Shown in pieces: positions 5,641-7,891 of a DNA stretch of 7,891 nucleotides. Source of the stretch: Alphaproteobacteria bacterium. GTDB lineage: Bacteria > Pseudomonadota > Alphaproteobacteria > Rhodobacterales > Rhodobacteraceae. The notes under the pieces were generated by a model. It was not told where the DNA came from, did no database searches, and saw nothing but the letters and a program-made list of their open reading frames with translations. Numbering within the stretch: position 1 is the stretch's first letter; each line of letters starts with the position of its first letter. The DNA lies in contig JAUHZL010000125.1 in assembly GCA_030425945.1 (NCBI GenBank), positions 1-7,891 on the forward strand, read 5' to 3'. Both the position numbers and the translations under genes were made by a program.

Positions 5641-7263
5641 GTGGACCTGAAACTCAACCTGGGGACGCAACTGGGGGACACCCTCAAGGGCGGCAAGGGA
5701 ACCGACACCATCATCGGCCGGGCCGGGGACGACAAGATCACCGGCAGTTCGGGCAACGACCTGCTGTCCGGCGGCGGCCGTCCCGGCACCAACACGGACA
5801 AGGTCGCGCTCTATGACGCGAACGGCAACCTCGTGGATGCCAACGGCAACCGGCTGGCCGACAACGACACGATCTCGGGCGGCTCGGGCAACGACACGAT
5901 CTACGGCCGCGCGGGCAACGACACCCTGAAGGGCGACACCGGCAACGATACGCTCTACGGCGGGTCGGGGCGCGACACGCTCGACGGCGGGTCCGGCAAC
6001 GACCTGCTCTACGGCGGCTCGGGCAACGACACGATGCGCGGCGGTTCCGGCAGCGACCGTCTCTACGGCGGTTCGGGCGCGGACGCCCTCTGGGGCGGCC
6101 AGGGCAACGACCTCCTCGACGGCGGGTCGGGCAATGACCGGCTCTTCGGAGACGCCGGGAACGACACGCTGACCGGCGGGTCGGGCGACGACGAGATGAA
6201 CGGCGGGTCCGGAAACGACCGCATGGACGGCGGGTCCGGCAACGACATCATGGACGGCGGCTCGGGCAACGACGTGATGGAGGGCGGCTCGGGCAACGAC
6301 GACATGTTCGGCAACACCGGCCGCGACAAGCTCTATGGCGGGTCGGGCAACGACATCATGGATGGCGGCGCGGACGACGACCAGCTCTTCGGCGGCTCCG
6401 GCGACGACCGGATGTACGGCGGCGCGGGCAACGACACGCTGAAAGGCGACAGCGGCGATGACCGCATGTACGGCGACGGCGGGGCGGACAAGCTCGAGGG
6501 CGGCGACGGCAACGACCAGATGTGGGGCGGCGCGCAGAACGACACGCTCTACGGCGATGCAGGCAACGACTCGCTCTACGGGGACGAGGGCAACGACCGT
6601 CTCGACGGCGGCTCGGGCAACGACATGCTCGACGGCGGCGAGGGCAACGACACCCTGTCCGGCGGGGACGGTGACGACGTCGCCTACGGCGGCAAGGGCA
6701 ACGACCTGGTCAAGGGCGGGGCGGGCGACGACCGCGTCTTCGGCGGCGAGGGCAAGGACCAGCTCTACGGCAACACCGGCGACGACTACGTCGATGGCGG
6801 CGACGACAACGACACCGTGTCGGGCGGCGAAGGCAACGACACCGTGCTCGGCGGGGCCGGCAACGACATCGTTCGCGGCGACAGCGGCAACGACGCGCTC
6901 TTCGGCGGGGCGGGCAACGACCGTCTCGACGGCAGCTCGGGCAACGACCGCCTGCAGGGCGGCACCGGGTCGGACACGCTGACCGGCGGCTCGGGCGCCG
7001 ACGTGTTCGTGTTCTCGGCCGCCGACATGGCCGAGGGGCACGATACCGTCACCGACTTCCGCGCCGAGGACACGATCCTGCTGCAGGACATGGGCTTTGC
7101 CGACGACGCCGCGCTGGCCGCGTGGTTCGAGGACGCCTTCAGCCTGACCCGGGGCGGCGACGCCGTGCTCGACTTCGGCACCGGCACCGTGACCTTCGAG
7201 AACCATCACTACCTGTCTGACGAGCGCATGACCGACCTGATCTGGAACGCGCTCGACTACTGA
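5641..7263 (+). CDS. RTX calcium-binding beta-roll protein, probably type I secreted
   Basis: A 540-residue acidic protein with no N-terminal signal peptide. It has three RTX nonapeptides at 17-43, an insertion at 44-79, then 42 consecutive nonapeptides of the pattern GGxGxDxLx at 80-457 with no phase break. The C-terminal region 458-540 is non-repetitive and acidic and is the likely type I secretion signal. Calcium binding should fold the repeats into a long parallel beta-roll outside the cell. The end of the repeats (LTGGSGADVFVF, then HDTVTDF) resembles the edge of R-modules in Azotobacter AlgE epimerases, but no right-handed beta-helix catalytic module or other enzyme domain is present. 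The GTG start is supported by ACGGAG at 5628-5633, 7 bases upstream. The gene lies 64 bp after the isomerase and converges with the Alg8-like gene. A structural or matrix role binding the polyuronate is my inference; an adhesin or S-layer-like protein is an alternative. No ABC exporter is in the window. Confidence 0.85.
   Translation: MDLKLNLGTQLGDTLKGGKGTDTIIGRAGDDKITGSSGNDLLSGGGRPGTNTDKVALYDANGNLVDANGNRLADNDTISGGSGNDTIYGRAGNDTLKGDTGNDTLYGGSGRDTLDGGSGNDLLYGGSGNDTMRGGSGSDRLYGGSGADALWGGQGNDLLDGGSGNDRLFGDAGNDTLTGGSGDDEMNGGSGNDRMDGGSGNDIMDGGSGNDVMEGGSGNDDMFGNTGRDKLYGGSGNDIMDGGADDDQLFGGSGDDRMYGGAGNDTLKGDSGDDRMYGDGGADKLEGGDGNDQMWGGAQNDTLYGDAGNDSLYGDEGNDRLDGGSGNDMLDGGEGNDTLSGGDGDDVAYGGKGNDLVKGGAGDDRVFGGEGKDQLYGNTGDDYVDGGDDNDTVSGGEGNDTVLGGAGNDIVRGDSGNDALFGGAGNDRLDGSSGNDRLQGGTGSDTLTGGSGADVFVFSAADMAEGHDTVTDFRAEDTILLQDMGFADDAALAAWFEDAFSLTRGGDAVLDFGTGTVTFENHHYLSDERMTDLIWNALDY
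5878..7011 (+). repeat. 42 tandem 27-bp units encoding RTX nonapeptides
   Basis: Exactly 1134 bp, or 42 units of 27 bp, encode residues 80-457 of the RTX protein. Every unit begins with Gly in the same phase; the commonest unit starts GGSGND. Only a few units depart at the calcium-binding positions, for example GGADDDQLF at residue 242, GGAQNDTLY at 296 and GGDDNDTVS at 386. At the DNA level the units share ggcggstcgggcaacgac-like sequence, so slippage or recombination between units is possible. Three more units lie at 5689-5769. Confidence 0.95.
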
Positions 7264-7286
7264 ACCCGGCCTCGGGGTTCCTCGCG

Positions 7287-7317
7287 TCGCCCTCCCTGCC
7301 TCTGCGGGGAGGGCGAT
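7287..7317. terminator. Terminator hairpin shared by convergent RTX and Alg8-like genes
   Basis: A perfect 10-bp stem (TCGCCCTCCC 7287-7296 with GGGAGGGCGA 7307-7316) has a 10-base loop. It lies between the RTX stop (7263) and the stop of the minus-strand gene (7326). On the plus strand it is followed by TGTCGTTTGTC, a modest T-rich tail; on the minus strand no T-run follows. It most probably terminates the plus-strand operon, and may act in both directions. A smaller 6-bp inverted repeat, GAACCC/GGGTTC, lies at 7262-7280. Confidence 0.65.
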
Positions 7318-7325
7318 GTCGTTTG

Positions 7326-7891
7326 TCAGAACGGGCTGGGCAGCAGGCCCGCCAGGATGGCGACCCCGGTCAGGAAGGTGACGAGCGCCGTCGTCATCTG
7401 GAACTTGGCGACGCCGCTCTTGACCATCGCGACCCCGCCGAGGGCCTCGCCCGAGGTCTGGTTGCCCCGGTTGGCCCAGCGTTGCTTGGACAGGTGAAAC
7501 AGCATGAAGATCTTCACGGCCGCGTTGATGATCTGGTTGCCGTAAAGGATCAGCGGCCACCAAAGGTCGGGTTGCCGGGCATAGCGCCAGAGCACGAGGC
7601 ACAGAACGACGCGCGAGGCGGCCAGCCAGAGAATGACGTTTGCCATGTAGTAGGGATCGGTCGCCAGCGTCAGGATCGCCAGCACCGGCGAGACCATCAT
7701 CGTCCACATCGCGAGGCGCTGGTCGATCAGGCACCACCAGATGAAGGGGCCGACCTTGCGCGGTCCGAGGGCGATGGCGCGGGCGCCGTTGCGCAGCATG
7801 TTGCCCGACCAGCGCCGGAAGTTCTGCACCATCCGCTCCATCCCGGAGCCCTTCACGACCTCGACGGTGTAGACCATCGCGTCGGGCACGT
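7326..7891 (-). CDS. alg8: Alg8-like membrane glycosyltransferase, C-terminal part (polymannuronate synthase)
   Basis: Minus-strand gene whose 5' part lies beyond the right edge; 187 C-terminal residues are visible. It resembles Alg8, the inner-membrane GT2 subunit that polymerises mannuronate from GDP-mannuronate. The diagnostic stretch starts at visible residue 22 with QNFRRWSGNMLRNGARAIAL (the acceptor-side Q/NxxRW region), followed by GPRKVGPFIWWCLIDQRLAM (42-61). The rest holds likely membrane segments at about 62-78, 82-101, 109-132 and 167-185, a LLYGNQI-like pattern (114-120 here) and a cytoplasmic KQRWANRGNQ stretch (135-144). The GT2 DxD-bearing catalytic half is not visible. The in-frame GTG at 7887-7889 is internal, not a start: the family is about 490 residues long. 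The gene is read toward the dehydrogenase operon and not in the algD-alg8-alg44 order of Pseudomonas, so its partners should lie to the right. Cellulose- and hyaluronan-type synthases are less likely. Confidence 0.82.
   Translation of the reverse strand, partial: VPDAMVYTVEVVKGSGMERMVQNFRRWSGNMLRNGARAIALGPRKVGPFIWWCLIDQRLAMWTMMVSPVLAILTLATDPYYMANVILWLAASRVVLCLVLWRYARQPDLWWPLILYGNQIINAAVKIFMLFHLSKQRWANRGNQTSGEALGGVAMVKSGVAKFQMTTALVTFLTGVAILAGLLPSPF

Noticed and set aside
5641..7263. RTX protein as a mannuronan C5-epimerase or alginate lyase
   Set aside because: Nearly all of the protein is nonapeptide repeat. The 83-residue C-terminus is too short for a beta-helix or lyase domain and shows no catalytic motif.
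5635..7737. Minus-strand open frame of 700 codons opposite the RTX gene, with Val/Ala-rich nine-residue repeats
   Set aside because: It is the reverse complement of the 27-bp RTX repeat, kept open by high GC. The plus-strand frame has a clear RTX family pattern and ribosome binding site, and the minus frame also overlaps the Alg8-like gene in another frame.

Overview
The window looks like chromosome from a high-GC alphaproteobacterium, most likely Rhodobacterales. This rests on base composition, strong G/C third-position use and the style of the proteins; no rRNA or marker gene is present to confirm it. No IS element, integrase, tRNA, CRISPR array or plasmid function is visible.

Left part (1-3440): the 3' end of a YkuD-type L,D-transpeptidase with its own terminator, then a three-gene NMT1/ThiY-type ABC importer: binding protein (741-1751), ATPase (1821-2630) and permease (2627-3394). 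The ATPase and permease genes overlap by 4 bp. A hairpin lies between the binding protein and the ATPase, and a strong intrinsic terminator closes the operon. The transported substrate cannot be read from sequence; a thiamine pyrimidine precursor or a related small nitrogenous compound is the family-based guess.

Right part (3440-7891): after a gene-free leader of about 300 bp comes a polyuronate-type exopolysaccharide locus. A GDP-mannose 6-dehydrogenase (AlgD-like) is followed 16 bp later by a stand-alone type II phosphomannose isomerase cupin, the equivalent of the C-terminal half of AlgA. About 64 bp further is a 540-residue RTX protein, which is almost entirely one unbroken run of 42 calcium-binding nonapeptides. 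Converging on it from the opposite strand is the C-terminal 187 residues of a membrane glycosyltransferase that closely resembles Alg8, the catalytic subunit of the alginate (polymannuronate) polymerase.

Together these genes would make GDP-mannuronate, supply its hexose-phosphate precursor, polymerise it across the inner membrane, and export a calcium-binding beta-roll protein that could associate with the anionic polymer. Bacterial alginate is experimentally established mainly in Pseudomonas and Azotobacter. An alginate-like locus in an alphaproteobacterium, with an embedded RTX protein that has repeats but no epimerase domain, is the main point of interest here. Alg44, AlgK, AlgX and the other export genes, and a GDP-mannose pyrophosphorylase, are not in the window; they would have to lie beyond position 7891 or elsewhere.
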